Shown here piece by piece: positions 11,406 through 27,793 of a stretch of DNA of 64,000 nt. The stretch comes from Seison nebaliae. Taxonomy: Eukaryota; Rotifera; Pararotatoria; Seisonacea; Seisonidae. A program made the translations under genes and the position numbers. Each line of letters begins with the position of its first letter. The first letter of the stretch is position 1. Where the stretch lies: positions 26,629 through 90,628 of the forward strand of contig JALJEE010002379.1 of the NCBI GenBank assembly GCA_023231475.1, read 5' to 3'. Under the pieces are notes generated by a model that was not told the origin of the DNA, did not search any database, and saw only the letters and a list, made by a program, of their open reading frames with translations.

Positions 11406-12077
11406 CTTTCGAGTAGGAGAGAAAGAAGATATTTTTCAAGAAATTTAAAAGATTAATCCGAATTAAATTAAAGAAGTTTACGGGAAAATTTCTGAAAGAA
11501 AAAATAAATTGAAATTTTTTATTTCTTCTCTTCCCACACCACAAACAACAGAAATAAGTCAAACGATATCTTTCCTCTTCATTCACTTCTCATCTATGAA
11601 ATAGAATTACTGAAGCAATGTAACATTCTATATAATTAATGTTTTTTCAAAAAAAATTTTTCTCCAATGAAATCTGAACTGATCGCCATCCCCATAACCT
11701 TCAGTTGTCCATGTTTCAAATGTTTTAAAATTAAAATTTGCTCTTTCGAATTTCTTCAGTTACACGTCAGATTTGTAATGATGACGACGACGATTCTTTC
11801 AAATAAAAAACATAACGAAATGAATTTTTATTAAAGAAATGTTTTTAACAATTTATAAAAATGGAATAGATTCCATCTATTACATATGGACATAATCAAT
11901 CCAAATATTTTCAATAGAATTAGTTTAACAATAAATATCGTAATTCACATTATGATATGATAGAGAAAGAAAATAATTAATATTTGAATTAATATTTGAA
12001 TGAGCTTATTTGAATAAAACATCAATTTTTCATCGAAACAGTTAACGTTTTGAGATAAATTAATAAATTGAAATTTA
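11406..12077. other. Convergent 3' intergenic region
   Basis: Lies between the TIAR stop and the stop of the minus-strand SAM-domain gene. Reading the minus strand, an AATAAA near 11830 could be a poly(A) signal for that gene. I see no gene here. Confidence 0.4.
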
Positions 12078-14042
12078 TTAAAGTAACTTTTGGAAAAAGG
12101 AAAGTAATTCTTGACCGCGAACAGTATTCGCTTGTTCCGCCACAAGTGATGCAATACGACAGGAAATGCGTGAAGCAGCTGTGAAACAGACTTCGTTCGT
12201 CTGAATCAAACGAGTTGTTGGAAGAATGAAATTTCGACTGGTAATCATATCAGACAATGGTTCCTTGTTCTCCTCCACATTAATTCTCACACGAATAATC
12301 TTCTCTTCTTGTTCCTTCATTAACGCATCGACCAAATCATTAAAAACTCGATTAATACTCTTGAATTTTGGCTCCATATTCTCCACACAGAAAATGGACG
12401 AAAATGGCATGTGAGTAATTTTAAGTATTGTCCACTTCAAATTCATTTGAAACATTTCCTTCGCCACAATGAATGAGTCGGTTTGTGGACATGAATCAAA
12501 CAGAATGAATGGACAAAATCGAAGATGGAAACTAGTCTCCTGACGTGATTGTCGGAGTTCGATATGATATGATTTATAATTCCTCTTATAATCCTCCACA
12601 TTCTCGTGAACGAGACAACACCAATTATTGTTATAAATGGATTTATTACAGAACCAGATCGTTGCCAAAGTATTGACGAATGCAGTGAATTCTTCGAAAT
12701 AATTACAGACGACCAACACATTCTTCCATTTGTCAAATCGGATTCTCCTAATAAAATTGATTGACATTGCACATTCAAATCGTTTCACATTATATAATCC
12801 GAACATTGGGGCCGCATTTACTGATACTCCATTATACTCGACATCCATCGAATCATCTTCTTCCGAATATGGTTGTTGATCTGGTTTATCATCTCTACGA
12901 TATGATCGTCGTCTTTCATTCGGACGTCTTGAAGCGTTCCGAACGGTAGTAGTTCCTTTGAATGTCGGAAAAATAGCTTCTCCATTCTTCATCAATACAG
13001 TATTCCATTTGATTGGATTGGATTCGTTCAATCCTCCAATTTCTGCCACATCCAAATTACGATCAGATGGACCTCTACGAAAGTCAGTTGATCTCCGATT
13101 ATAATTACGACTATTTTTGTATTTGTTTTGATTGGATTCTTGTCGAAGACGATAGTCGTCCTCTTCTTTTGGTAAAAGATTGTTTTGAGCATAAACTTCT
13201 AAATTATTATGATAATAATATTTACTCTCATCTTCGGACGTCAATTCCTCTTTGGAAGTGGATGAATCAGATTTCTTATCAGACGTCTCTTCAATTCGAT
13301 AAGGTTGAGCGATAGTTTGTTGGTCAATTTGTCCGGCTGATGTGGGAGAAATACTAACACTCAAGTCATTATCACCATTCGAATTTTCATCGTTTCGTGT
13401 TCCTTCATTATAACTGTTACAATTAGGAGAGAATGAACGAGTGACATTTGTTGTTTCAATTTGTGGATGATCTAATTCATACATCAATTCACTAATGAGA
13501 TCATGAGTGAAATTTGAATGAAAAAGGAAATTCTTATCATAACGGAATGCAAGGAGAATGCATTTGCGTTGAAATTGATCGATTTTCATACCATTTTGTC
13601 TCATCTTCCAAATTAGAGGAAGATTCGTTTCCAAATTAAGTCGACGGAAATCACCGGGAGATAAACCATAGAAATGAGCACCATTCATTTTCACTTCATT
13701 AACATAACGAGCCACGTTGGCTAATCCTTCCTGTTTCAACCAAAAACAAAGATCCTTATTCGTTACATATTGAATTGGAATTCGACCAGTATCACATTTG
13801 CGTAGGAGCAAAATCCATTTGACAAATACGATTCGTTCTTCGACGGAGCTAAGATGGGTGGCATTCTTTAAACCAGTCATAGTGCACTTGGTTGGGATAG
13901 ATAGTAAACTATATCCATCCATCATGCCCCGTCGATCTAATTCGTAAGATAATTGATGAAGTTCATTCAGTTTCAAACAATGTCGCACTTCACCGTCGTC
14001 CATTTTGGAGAATGGAATGAAAGACATTTGTTCGCAAGTCAT
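12078..14042 (-). CDS. Orphan protein with a SAM-like domain
   Basis: A single uninterrupted 654-residue frame. The N-terminal 100 residues look helical and globular. Residues about 105-165 (NKDLCFWLKQEGLANVARY, then a G-x-x-F-x-x-L-S-x-x-D-F-x-R-L-N-L stretch) have the W..L..GL..Y pattern and D-F/L-x-x-L-x-I core of a sterile alpha motif, a protein- or RNA-binding fold. About 205-400 is Ser/Asn/Asp-rich and probably disordered, with basic RRP/RRSYRRDD patches. About 410-654 is a second globular region rich in aromatic and Cys residues (IRFDKWKNVLVVCNYF, NNNWCCLVHENV) that matches nothing I know. No signal peptide or transmembrane helix is seen. A SAM-type regulatory or RNA-associated protein is possible, but the function is unknown. 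Confidence 0.75.
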   Translation of the reverse strand: MTCEQMSFIPFSKMDDGEVRHCLKLNELHQLSYELDRRGMMDGYSLLSIPTKCTMTGLKNATHLSSVEERIVFVKWILLLRKCDTGRIPIQYVTNKDLCFWLKQEGLANVARYVNEVKMNGAHFYGLSPGDFRRLNLETNLPLIWKMRQNGMKIDQFQRKCILLAFRYDKNFLFHSNFTHDLISELMYELDHPQIETTNVTRSFSPNCNSYNEGTRNDENSNGDNDLSVSISPTSAGQIDQQTIAQPYRIEETSDKKSDSSTSKEELTSEDESKYYYHNNLEVYAQNNLLPKEEDDYRLRQESNQNKYKNSRNYNRRSTDFRRGPSDRNLDVAEIGGLNESNPIKWNTVLMKNGEAIFPTFKGTTTVRNASRRPNERRRSYRRDDKPDQQPYSEEDDSMDVEYNGVSVNAAPMFGLYNVKRFECAMSINFIRRIRFDKWKNVLVVCNYFEEFTAFVNTLATIWFCNKSIYNNNWCCLVHENVEDYKRNYKSYHIELRQSRQETSFHLRFCPFILFDSCPQTDSFIVAKEMFQMNLKWTILKITHMPFSSIFCVENMEPKFKSINRVFNDLVDALMKEQEEKIIRVRINVEENKEPLSDMITSRNFILPTTRLIQTNEVCFTAASRISCRIASLVAEQANTVRGQELLSFFQKLL

Positions 14043-15883
14043 TGTTGGAATAGGATGTAAATGTGAATATAAATGTGAATGATTGGAAAGAATTTGAACG
14101 AGTGAATGAAAGAAGGAATAGTTTGTGAGATAGGAATTGTGAAAAAAAAATGAAAACGTTTTATAAATATTATCTACACGTCATACGCCTTTTATATTGC
14201 ACGTATAAACACGTATAGTTCTAGTAATGCAAGTAGTAAAATTTGTTAATGACAATGGGAGGGGGTAGAGATGAACGAATTGAATGAAATTCTTTTGAAA
14301 CAATTGTCACCGTTCCTACACTCAACGTAGAGGAGAGTTAAACATTTCGTGCCATTCAATAAGACGGCATTTTAAGAAACAATCATCTGTCTGCACGTAA
14401 TCCTTCACAATATTCTTACTCATCGGTCAATTAACTAAATATCAAAAATTTTCAATTTTTCCCCTTTTTGAATTTTAGCCTTAATTCAACCGTTAATGCT
14501 TCTCTAACTGCTACTACAACTACTATTAAAATTTTTGTTGCTATATTACTACTATTACTAACAACTGTAAGCCTAATCTTGTTAATTTTAGGATTGAATT
14601 CGATTCTCAGTACTTTTCATAACATTCTTAATTTTGTTTCGGTCTTCTATCAACTAAATAAGTAATGTCTAATAAAAAAAATTTAAAAGTTGTAAATTGT
14701 CCCAATTGGAGTTTGACGAATTCGGTATCTTTCGTTTATCGAAGGAAGACTAACAAGATTTACTCTTGTAAAAGGAATGAGAAGGAATGACTAGATGGAA
14801 GAAATAAATTGAATAATTTGATATGATGAGAATAATATTCCGAGAATATTCTCTATAAACAAATCACTGAATAATTTGCAGTTGTTTTTGATGATAATTT
14901 GAATGTTAAATTGTAATTCATCACCTCTACAAATGTGGAGGGAGAAAAGATCATGAATAAAAATAAGGAGTGATTAACTAAGAAAAGTGTCTTATTAAAT
15001 TCGGCACATATCATTTCAATGAAACTAAATTGTTCGTATTGTCTTTCTTACATCTTTATTTTTCTATTACTTTAAGTGAGATGGAAGATGTCGAATAAAA
15101 TCATTAATACACAAGACGTAGCATATGAAAATCGAGATGATGGTAGAATTAACATTTCTAATTAATTTACATTTTCAATTGCACATAAATGATAAGATTC
15201 AGTGATATTGAACGAGGGGACATCCAATTCCTACGTCAGAGTGTGGCGGGAGTTGTTATATTCATTTAATTTCTTCCTCCTCATTTATCTGCCCCCGAAA
15301 TGTCTGGTACATACTTAAAAAGGAAAGGTAAAATTTCGGTTAAGAGTATCAATTATAATAATCACTCGCTCCGATTTATCAAAACAACTAAATTCATTTC
15401 GAACTTATTTTGAAAAAATAAATGTTTTCCTCCACAACTATTTACTGCTCCAATCGTTCATATAATCATCGAACCGATATTTTCATTGCATTGGCCTCAT
15501 ACTTACTAGAACATGTTTATCTTATTAGAACTCCCTCCTTCTTTTTCATATAATAAATAAATTTAATTTGTTGAAGAGAAACTGCTAGTAATCTGCCTCT
15601 AATTTCTCCTTAGTTTTCTTGTCATGTGGAATAAGGATCAGATTTCCGTTCTTTTCAAATTTCCTTTTTAAAATTCAATTTCTTTTCTTATCTCTCAAAA
15701 TTATTCATTTATAAACGATTCTCTCCTAAATTAAATGAGAATGAAATAAGTCTTGAAGTATATGATCATCTGATTTAAGTACTAACAACAAAATTGTGTG
15801 TTTTCTATTCTATTTCATTCCTGTTCCATTTTAGAATTCATCAATTCATCGATTACTAATTAGTCTTCCCTTATTTTTTTAGG
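14043..15883. other. Intergenic region, 1.8 kb
   Basis: Lies between divergent genes. The only coding-like piece is about 14478-14660 (+), a Ser/Thr/Asn-rich stretch followed by a strongly hydrophobic run, but it has no ATG and I could not link it to an exon. GTAAGC..TTTTAG at 14569-14592 could be a small intron inside it. A polypyrimidine tract with TTTTTTTAG ends at 15882, one base before the next ATG. Confidence 0.35.
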
Positions 15884-16177
15884 ATGAATTCATTCTTCTT
15901 CCTTCTGGTACTTATACAACTTTTACTAGTCGGATCGAACGAAGGTAGTATAATTTCCTCATATAATCCTGGACCATTCCGTTCCTGGTACTATCCGACT
16001 GATTCTACATACGAACGAAATGATTCGACTGACGAAATTATTGATATGGAGCGTTTCATCAGCGAACAAATTACGAAAAGGAATTCGGCACTTAGCAACC
16101 TGTTAAATAGCGGACGGAAACGGCAACAATCGCTACATCAAAATGACGGATGGTTCGGATACCTGATTGGACGATAA
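15884..16177 (+). CDS. Secreted neuropeptide precursor (amidated peptides)
   Basis: A 97-residue protein starting with a clear signal peptide (MNSFFFLLVLIQLLLVGSNEG). The C-terminal third has the grammar of a prohormone: a dibasic KR, then NSALSNLLNSG, then RKR, then QQSLHQNDGWFGYLIGR and stop. Cleavage at KR and GRKR would give NSALSNLLNS-amide. The final G-R would give a second amidated peptide, with an N-terminal Gln that could cyclise. The NSxxxNxLL start faintly recalls pigment-dispersing factor (NSELINSLL..), but the peptide is much shorter and that link is weak. AG at 15881-15882 immediately precedes the start codon, so a 5'-UTR intron is likely. The call rests on the signal peptide plus cleavage sites; I do not recognise the family. 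Confidence 0.7.
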   Translation: MNSFFFLLVLIQLLLVGSNEGSIISSYNPGPFRSWYYPTDSTYERNDSTDEIIDMERFISEQITKRNSALSNLLNSGRKRQQSLHQNDGWFGYLIGR

Positions 16178-16491
16178 TTGACGAAATATTTCACTAATTT
16201 TTTTTAATGAGATGAATTGAAGGAAATATAATAATAATATTAATCATAAAAGAAGAAAAAGAAGAGAGCGAGATTGAAATTTACCGATCATGTTTTTAAA
16301 GAAAGATGATTAAAGAAAATGATGAAAAAAAAATGACAAATGAAAAAGATTGAAGTCATAAAATTTCTCTGATTTATTTTCAAATTATTTTTTTCTAATT
16401 AATTTCAAACTTTTCAGAAACTTATTTCGATGAAATCTTTTGTTTTGATTTTACTAAAACATTTCCCCATCAAACATTAAAGTTGTGTTGT

Positions 16492-16767
16492 TCATCCGAA
16501 AAAGTCTCGAACACTTGGCACGTTCTGTGACGATTCGGTCAAACGACTTTCGAACGTGTCTCCGATTAATTGGGAACGTCGCAAATACTCCCGGCACCAT
16601 AAATCGAGAATTGTTCGTTTAGTCATATCGTTCTCCAGAAAATGGTTTTGTTTCGATGAACAATAAGTTTTGAAGAAGTCTGCGGTTTGCTTCGGATTAA
16701 CAGTTGATTCGTTCAATTGAATGAGAATGATGACGAGAATGAGCATATAGATACATTTGGGAATCAT
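16492..16767 (-). CDS. Small secreted protein, possible peptide hormone precursor
   Basis: A 91-residue protein with a signal peptide (MIPKCIYMLILVIILIQLNES). The mature part has two Cys about 24 residues apart (TYCSSKQ..LDLWCREY) that could form one disulfide, an internal KR between them, and RR after the second. The protein ends VPSVRDFFG, so the terminal Gly could serve as an amide donor. On the minus strand a TTTCAG acceptor sits just upstream of the ATG. It converges on the neuropeptide precursor, with about 310 bp between stops. I do not recognise the family; a peptide hormone is inferred from size, signal peptide and basic sites. Confidence 0.6.
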   Translation of the reverse strand: MIPKCIYMLILVIILIQLNESTVNPKQTADFFKTYCSSKQNHFLENDMTKRTILDLWCREYLRRSQLIGDTFESRLTESSQNVPSVRDFFG

Positions 16768-18272
16768 CTTCTTCGTGGAATTGGATTTCTATGAGACAAT
16801 TATCTGAAAGAGATGAAAAAAGGAATAAAATGAAGAATGAGAATGGAAGTTCATTGACGATTGGAATCATGTACAAAAAGTTTTCATCGACGAATTGAGA
16901 AAATGAATTTCGAAATAAATAGTTTGTCTTCCTTCTTCTCCTTTTCTTATGATTCACTCATTAATTGAGTGTTAATCAGCTTATGCTCATTCGCAACATC
17001 CAATTCTCAGACTCTTATATTCGTCATGTCATCATTAAATATGAATCGTTCCTTAAACTTGACATTAATACCATAAAATTTCTCAGATTCAGCACATCCA
17101 ACTCTGCTACCAGTCAGTTTGCGACTATTAAAAAACTTTATTTTTCCTACAATATCAAAGATCTTCCCCCGCTAATTTCAAATGTACATATATCCCATAA
17201 CCGTTCCTTTCGCCTACATTTAGAACAAGTAGTTTTAAGTACCAAGAAACAACTTCTCTAAATTAATAAATTTAGATAATGTTAATATTCTTCTTCCAAT
17301 TTATCAAACTTTCATTCATCTATTTCATATTGTTAGAGAAGAATTGAGACAGTTTTTCCTCCCACACAAAATTCGACAATTCCAAAGTTTAAAATCGATT
17401 TTACCAGCACATCTAATGGTTATAGATCTAATTAGAAATTTGGAAATATAACCAGGCACCTACTGTTTACCACTTGAAACTCATAATCTTTCGTTTCCAT
17501 ATTTTGATAATGAACTTTAAGTAACAATAACATAACGAAGGTCGATGGGTAATTTGAGACGAAGTTTATGAAAATAATCAACAAATGATGAATTCTAACT
17601 TATTTCTTTTTAAAAATTTTCCATTCTAAAGTATTTTAAAAAAAGAACTAGAATTTTGTCAAGATAAAAAATTGTAAAAAAAACGTTGAATTATACGAAT
17701 GATGTTCTCGGATGAATTTCAATTTTATTTAAAATGATTTTAGTAATTACTATCGATTATCGATTATTATATCATGCAAATGAAGAAACTTTTGAAATTT
17801 GTCTACTTACATCCGACTCATTGGAAAGTTTCGAGTCACAACAATTTCATTTGTGATATATTCTCAATATTCATCGTAGACAGATATTTCTTTATTTCAT
17901 GTTTTTCTTCTGGAAATCAATTGAAGGACAATCTGGTCATTAAATTCTTTCGAACAGTGTTTTCCAACAAAAATCAATAAATAGAAAGATTATAAGAGAA
18001 ATAATTACAATAACAATACTAAATAAGTTGTTGGACAATACTGCAATGTCAGCATCATATTATGATTTTTGAATTTACTTTTAGATTTTTATAGGAAAAA
18101 AATGTTTTAATAAAATTTTATAAGTAGAAATATTAGAGAATGAATCATTTTTGTAATTCGCTTTTCTGATAGGAAAATAAAATTTGTAGGAGTGATTGAA
18201 GGAATTATTTATTATATATTTTCTCTTAAGATCGTAAACTAGTGAGTAAATAGTGTTCTGGTGAAAATCGTA
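16768..18272. other. Intergenic region with coding-like debris
   Basis: On the plus strand about 16983-17258 is open and protein-like (SATSQFATIKKLYFSYN.., reminiscent of leucine-rich F-box-type sequence). A second stretch at about 17283-17450 (HIVREELRQFFLPHKIRQF) follows in a different context, broken by stops. 17774-17980 is another short open frame (KKLLKFVYLHPTHW). I could not join them into a gene. They may be remains of a decayed LRR or F-box gene, or unrecognised exons. Confidence 0.25.
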
Positions 18273-22444
<4,172 letters not shown>

Positions 22445-24940
22445 TTTCCGTTATATTTCTGATATAATTCCAATCATCAACAACTCGCTATGATTAAGAG
22501 AAGATGCAAATTGGAATTTGAGTGTTTTGAAAATACAATTTGTCGTCAACGAATTAGACGTAAGGGAATGACTGAACGAGTTAGTAGGGATGAAGTGCAA
22601 TTACTGTAGTTGAATTAGTAAATATTCGTGATGTGTTCTTTCGTTTAGTTCGATTAATAAATTGATGGAATGGCAAATGTGGTAACATCGCCCTCCCGTC
22701 GCTCTCTCAGCCTTTCTCACAAATATTTATGAAATTTCTCATCGCATCAGTTTCTATCGAATGAGAAATGAAGATATAAATATATTATCGGGAATAATCA
22801 TGATGAAAACGAACTCGGACAACTACTGGAACATACAATTGTCAATCAACGAAATTCACTTAAGAATTATAAATTGAAACTTTTTCCCTACACTTCCTTC
22901 CTTCCTTCCTTCCTTCCTTTCTTCTTTCTTCATAAGAAGGAAAAACGAATTTTCGTTTTTTTAAGAATCGAAAGAAAGGAAGTTTTCCGACCATCAGGAA
23001 CTTTTTACGAACAAGTTGATGAAATCGTAGAAGAACTTTGGAGACTATGAAACGACGAAATTTTAATGGAATTTTTTGTCATTTCATTCAACTTTTTTTT
23101 TACATATTTTCACATTAAATCAAAAAAGTCAATTCCTCCTCCTACCTTCCCATGTCGTTTGCATTCTTTTAACGAGTGTCACCTTTCATTACTTATCCCA
23201 CTCATACTTTTTGCATATTCTACTCCTTCTGCTGCCCAATAGCACATTCGTGATTGCTATTTCTTTCTTTTAATGTTTCTTCCAATTCCTTCAGTTTCTT
23301 TTTTCTTATTCGTCTTATTATAAGTTGGGAGAAAATGAGACTTTCTTTCTCAATTTCCCATTCACATCTGTCCATAAAATAAGGAGAGTAGATGATGTAA
23401 GAGAATTAGAAAATAATTTCGTACGGATATTTTATAATATACGATGCAAATAATAGTTCCAGATGCAATCGTGCTGAATTGTTTGTAGTTGAAATACAAT
23501 TCGTTTTCAATAACATTTTCAATAATATGCCTCATAGTTGTATAGAATGATCCTAATACGATTCTTATAAATTAGGTCGAATTGAATATAATTCATGTAG
23601 AACGTAAGCAGAACATAAAGAATATTTATTTAAGGAGTTCATATAAAATGTCAGAAAATGGTTGGAACTAGAGCCTCCAATGCTAGCAGTCTATTGCAGT
23701 ATATCAAATACCTTCCCCTAACGAAATAGTCTTACGTCTATAACTCTCAATTCCGATCAACTTCAATATATTTAATGTCGATAAATAAGTTTAGTTTTAA
23801 TTCACTATTAAAACTTACAATTTAGGTAATTCTTGTTGTCAAGTGAATATGTATGTCTTATATATACGCCCATCTAACTAACTACTAGCACGACTTATCA
23901 TCCAATTATAACAAGACCTTCACATTTCATCTTCCTCACTTCCATCCAACTTCACGTATGATCAAATTCGCCAATTCAACTTATTGGCCTATTCTCATAC
24001 GGAATCGTTTTTAAGTTTTAACCTAAAACTACTTTTCTCCTTACCACCACACCTCATCTAATGGACACACGTCAATCTCTTTCATAATCTTTTCCGTTCA
24101 GTTCATTTTGTTCTCCTCAAAAAAACATTAGGTCCTTTTAAATAAATTTGTCTCATTATGTTGAGAGGCATTCTGTATAAGGTCATTTCATTCACTTCCT
24201 TCTTATTTTCTAGCACGACTAAAAATGCAGAAAATTCTATAAATTTCTTATTCAATCCTTTCTAAATAAATCCTCTAAAGAAAATTTCTCATTAAATTCT
24301 AATTCTTTCTCAAATACTTTAATGTGAAATTGAAAACATGTTAATGAAATTATTTCTTTTAAATTTTTTTCCTTTTTCAATTTTCTATGATATAATTCGT
24401 TATCAGTCTTCTTAATCAGTAAATGTCGAATAAGTAAGAAGGTTTAGGGAGAACGATAATTATTTACTGTCTACTTTTTCTAATGGGCGTTTTCCTGATA
24501 CTCATTCTAATTAAAAATTGTGAGAAATGAAATAAAAATTGTAGAATCTACATTCATCTACAATGTAGATGGTATAAAAGTTTGTTAGAATTTATGGAAT
24601 AAAATCAATTTCTCTTCATATAAAACCAAATTTGAAGATTGGCTAATACTGTTAATGTATTTTTCAATTTAATTGAAAGAATTTCTAATTTTCATAGAAA
24701 CAATTTTATGAATTAAATAAATGAAAAATTCGGGAGATGTTCATACGACATATGGAAAGAAGAGAAAACCGGCATTAAAATTTATTTGATAACAAAAAAA
24801 AATGAGCAAGAGAAGTTTATAGTTTTTTTTTAGAATTTCATATACAAAATGCGAAAGAGGAACTGACTGTAAATGAAAGTTTATGGAGAATTTCTGGAAA
24901 AAAGTTCGGTTGAAAAAAGTTCAATAAAAAAAATTAATTT
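22445..24940. other. Intergenic region, 2.5 kb
   Basis: Upstream of the doublecortin-like kinase and downstream of the TRMT9B gene (both minus strand). It holds a (TTCC)n run at 22893-22919 and pyrimidine-rich tracts, and no ORF that looks coding. It presumably includes the kinase promoter. Confidence 0.4.
22893..22919. repeat. (TTCC)n microsatellite
   Basis: About six tandem CTTC/TTCC units, followed by a less regular pyrimidine tract to 22931. Confidence 0.85.
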
Positions 24941-27793
24941 TTATGTTGGTGGATGACGACGAATTAATGCTGTCCAATTACAATGATCATATGATATTTC
25001 AACGATTTCGATATTGGATAAACCGGATTTTTCAATCAATTGCTTTAGTTCATTAATTCGGAAAAGATGATAAAAACGAAATAATTGTTTTTCATTATTC
25101 TGCTCATCATTCTCTTTAGAATCGACATTCGTTTTCGTATACTTCTGGTCAATGCGACGACGTTTGCCAGTCGCAGAAATTGCGTCAAATGGATTGAATC
25201 TACAACGAATATCATCGTCGACATGAGCTGCATAAGTGAGAATACTATCAGGATATTTTCCATGAGATTCTTTGATTTTCTTTATCATATTCTTCTCATA
25301 ATTGAAGATATCTTTCTTCTTTTCAATTCCATTAATTCCAGATGAATGATTTTCAGACAATGATTTCGAATATTGATTATTTCTCTTTTGATTATTATTT
25401 GGAACGATATTTCTATCACAATTCACGATGGAATGATGTTCCTTCGAATGATTTTGATTTGACGTTTTCCATTTTTCCAAGACATTCGACCACCAACTGT
25501 TGGTGGGAAGTGTTGCAGTAGATGGTTGTGATTGGGATTTCAATTCATCGCTGTTTCGTTCATTCTTTAAAGATGATTGAGGAATGAACAATTTTCTCAA
25601 GAAGTTCGATCGATCACTTATCATTTTTTCATTATCAACAGATTGTTCAATGTGATTCAATTCTTCGATTTCTTCGTAATCGATATGTGTAAATTCACTG
25701 TCCATTGTACTAGAACGGGACATGTTCTTATTTGGTGGGATATTGTTATCTTTGTTTTGATCCGTTTTCGACGATTCGTTATCGTTAAATGATGGTGAGA
25801 AGATGGAAGGAATGAGAACATCTTGATTGGTGAAATTTCTATGAGTTTGTTCGAATGCCCAAACATAAATCAATAATGTTCCTCCGTCTTCTTTGAGAAC
25901 GCGAAGTAATTCTCTTATTGCTTGTTGACGTCGTTCTTCAGTCGAGAGATGATGGAGAACTCCGATGCAGATAATTCCGTCGAAAACTTTATCTCTAAAT
26001 AATTGAAATGGAAAATAAAATTTGAATTAATTTAAAAAATTTCAAATAAACCGAAATGGCAAAGTCAACGTATCTGCCATTACAACAGAATTGACGGATC
26101 GATAAGAGGAATAATCGACGAGACTATTCTCACTTTTCAGCATTGTGGCTGAGTTGGTGGGATCTTTATGGGAAACGGTCGTGATGGAATTACAACGACG
26201 TTGATCTGATCCTTTACATTGATGATAAGCTTTTAATGTCATATCATAACAGATATCACAACCTATCATATGAGAATCATTTGGAATACATTGGAAATAG
26301 CGACCAGTACCACAACCTGGAACAATTCCGTTTGTTAAAAGAGAGAGATGGTTTTGAAAGAGTAATTAACCTGCATCTAAAACTAATGAACCAGTGGACA
26401 TTGATTGTAAATATTTGAGAACTGGCGGCCATGGTCGTTGATTTTCGACAATGTCATATCCTTCATAATTGACTAGACGACGATAAACGTCATTGACGTA
26501 CTTCGTTTCGAACGATGAATTGAATGAATGGAATTGTTTGGGTCTTTGGAATAGTGTTTGTTTGACATCGTCAATATTTGTCAAATGTTGCTGATAGTGG
26601 GATGTGATGGAGGAAGCGATGGATGTGGATGTGGAAGTTTGTTTCCGTATTCCACGATTGTGATATCGATGGGAATTCTTCCGATTTGCATATAAATGGT
26701 TATTGGTCGAATTTTTTGGACATTTGTTAGTGGATAGAGATTGGAATAAATGTTCAATAGAATTCATGAAATTCGAAGATTTAATTGCCATAAAAAAGGG
26801 TTTGTATGTTCCGTGTTTATTGTTGTGATGAATTGTTAAATCGACTTGGGAGGTGGTGGGGGAATTGTTCAAGAAAACTTTCTCATTATCATCCAATTCC
26901 TCATTAATCGGTTTTGTATTGTGATTAGTTCGCTCTTTATTCTTTCGCGAATACAAATCGTATGGTGAAGATGTAGGGGACAACGACGACAATTTGGATG
27001 ACGACAACGAAGATGAAGAAGAAAATTGTTGAATGTTTTCTACTTCATCAATTATTTCTTTTTCTATTCTATTCTCTAACCGTCTTTCTCCAACACCTTT
27101 ATTTCTTTCGGATACTTCAAATATGTTGTTGTTGTTGTTGTTTGTGTCATCGGTGTATTCATGAAATGAAGAAACTGTCTTTCCCTGACATGTTGACAAA
27201 TTTCCATTATGTTCTTTTTTCGTCTCTTCAGGTTTCTTACATTGTTTCTTGATGTATATCCGGTTATTCATCGGGAAATTGGATGCAGACATTGATTGAG
27301 GTGGAAGATGATGCACTATATCAGATAAGTACGATCGACTACGTATCAGATCATTTCGTTTCGATGTTTTCTGCATCGTTGACGGAGCGAATAGTTCATG
27401 TTCATTATTCAATTCTTTTATGAGAATTCGATTCTTTTCATTCAATAGTTTGTTGGCTAATACTTCATTGAATATGGTGGAGGAAGTTGATGGGATGTTA
27501 TTGTCCATTTGGTTAGACATGGTAGAGAAAGTTTGAGAAGGATTTCTTCTCATCAGAAATTCTTGTTCAAAACAATTATTATTTTCACCTAAATTTGCGT
27601 AACAACTCATACTTATTGGGAAACTTGTTGTGAATGTTGTAGCTGCTCTGGACGATAACGACGTTATTGATGATGTCGATGTTGTTGGTGTTGTTGTGAA
27701 GAACGAATCAAACAAATCATTTTCGTTGTTCTCTTTCTTATACTCCTCTCCGAGTATGGATGGTGTTTCCTCTAAAATTTCCTCTTTCATCAT
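24941..27793 (-). CDS. TRMT9B: TRMT9B-like tRNA methyltransferase with long N-terminal extension
   Basis: Three exons, 27793-26371, 26316-26052 and 25994-24941, give 913 residues (human TRMT9B about 454). The first 425 residues are Ser/Thr/Asn-rich and low-complexity, with no AlkB or RRM domain, so this is not ALKBH8. The Trm9-type methyltransferase then starts (ETKYVNDVYRRL, NQRPWPPVLKYLQ). SAM-binding motif I, LVLDAGCGTGRY, spans the first intron; GCDICYD is motif II. LTLPFR, GIICIGVLHHLSTEERR and GGTLLIYVWAFEQ follow in order. About 45 extra residues sit between motif II and LTLPFR. The end (FRFYHLFRINELKQLIE..CNWTALI) matches the TRMT9B tail. Trm9 proteins complete modified uridines at the tRNA wobble base; whether this one is active is not known. 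Both donors start GTT. Confidence 0.9.

Noticed and set aside
14468-14665. 65-residue Ser/Thr/Leu-rich frame with a hydrophobic run
   Set aside because: It has no ATG, no joinable exon and low complexity; mentioned only within the intergenic entry.
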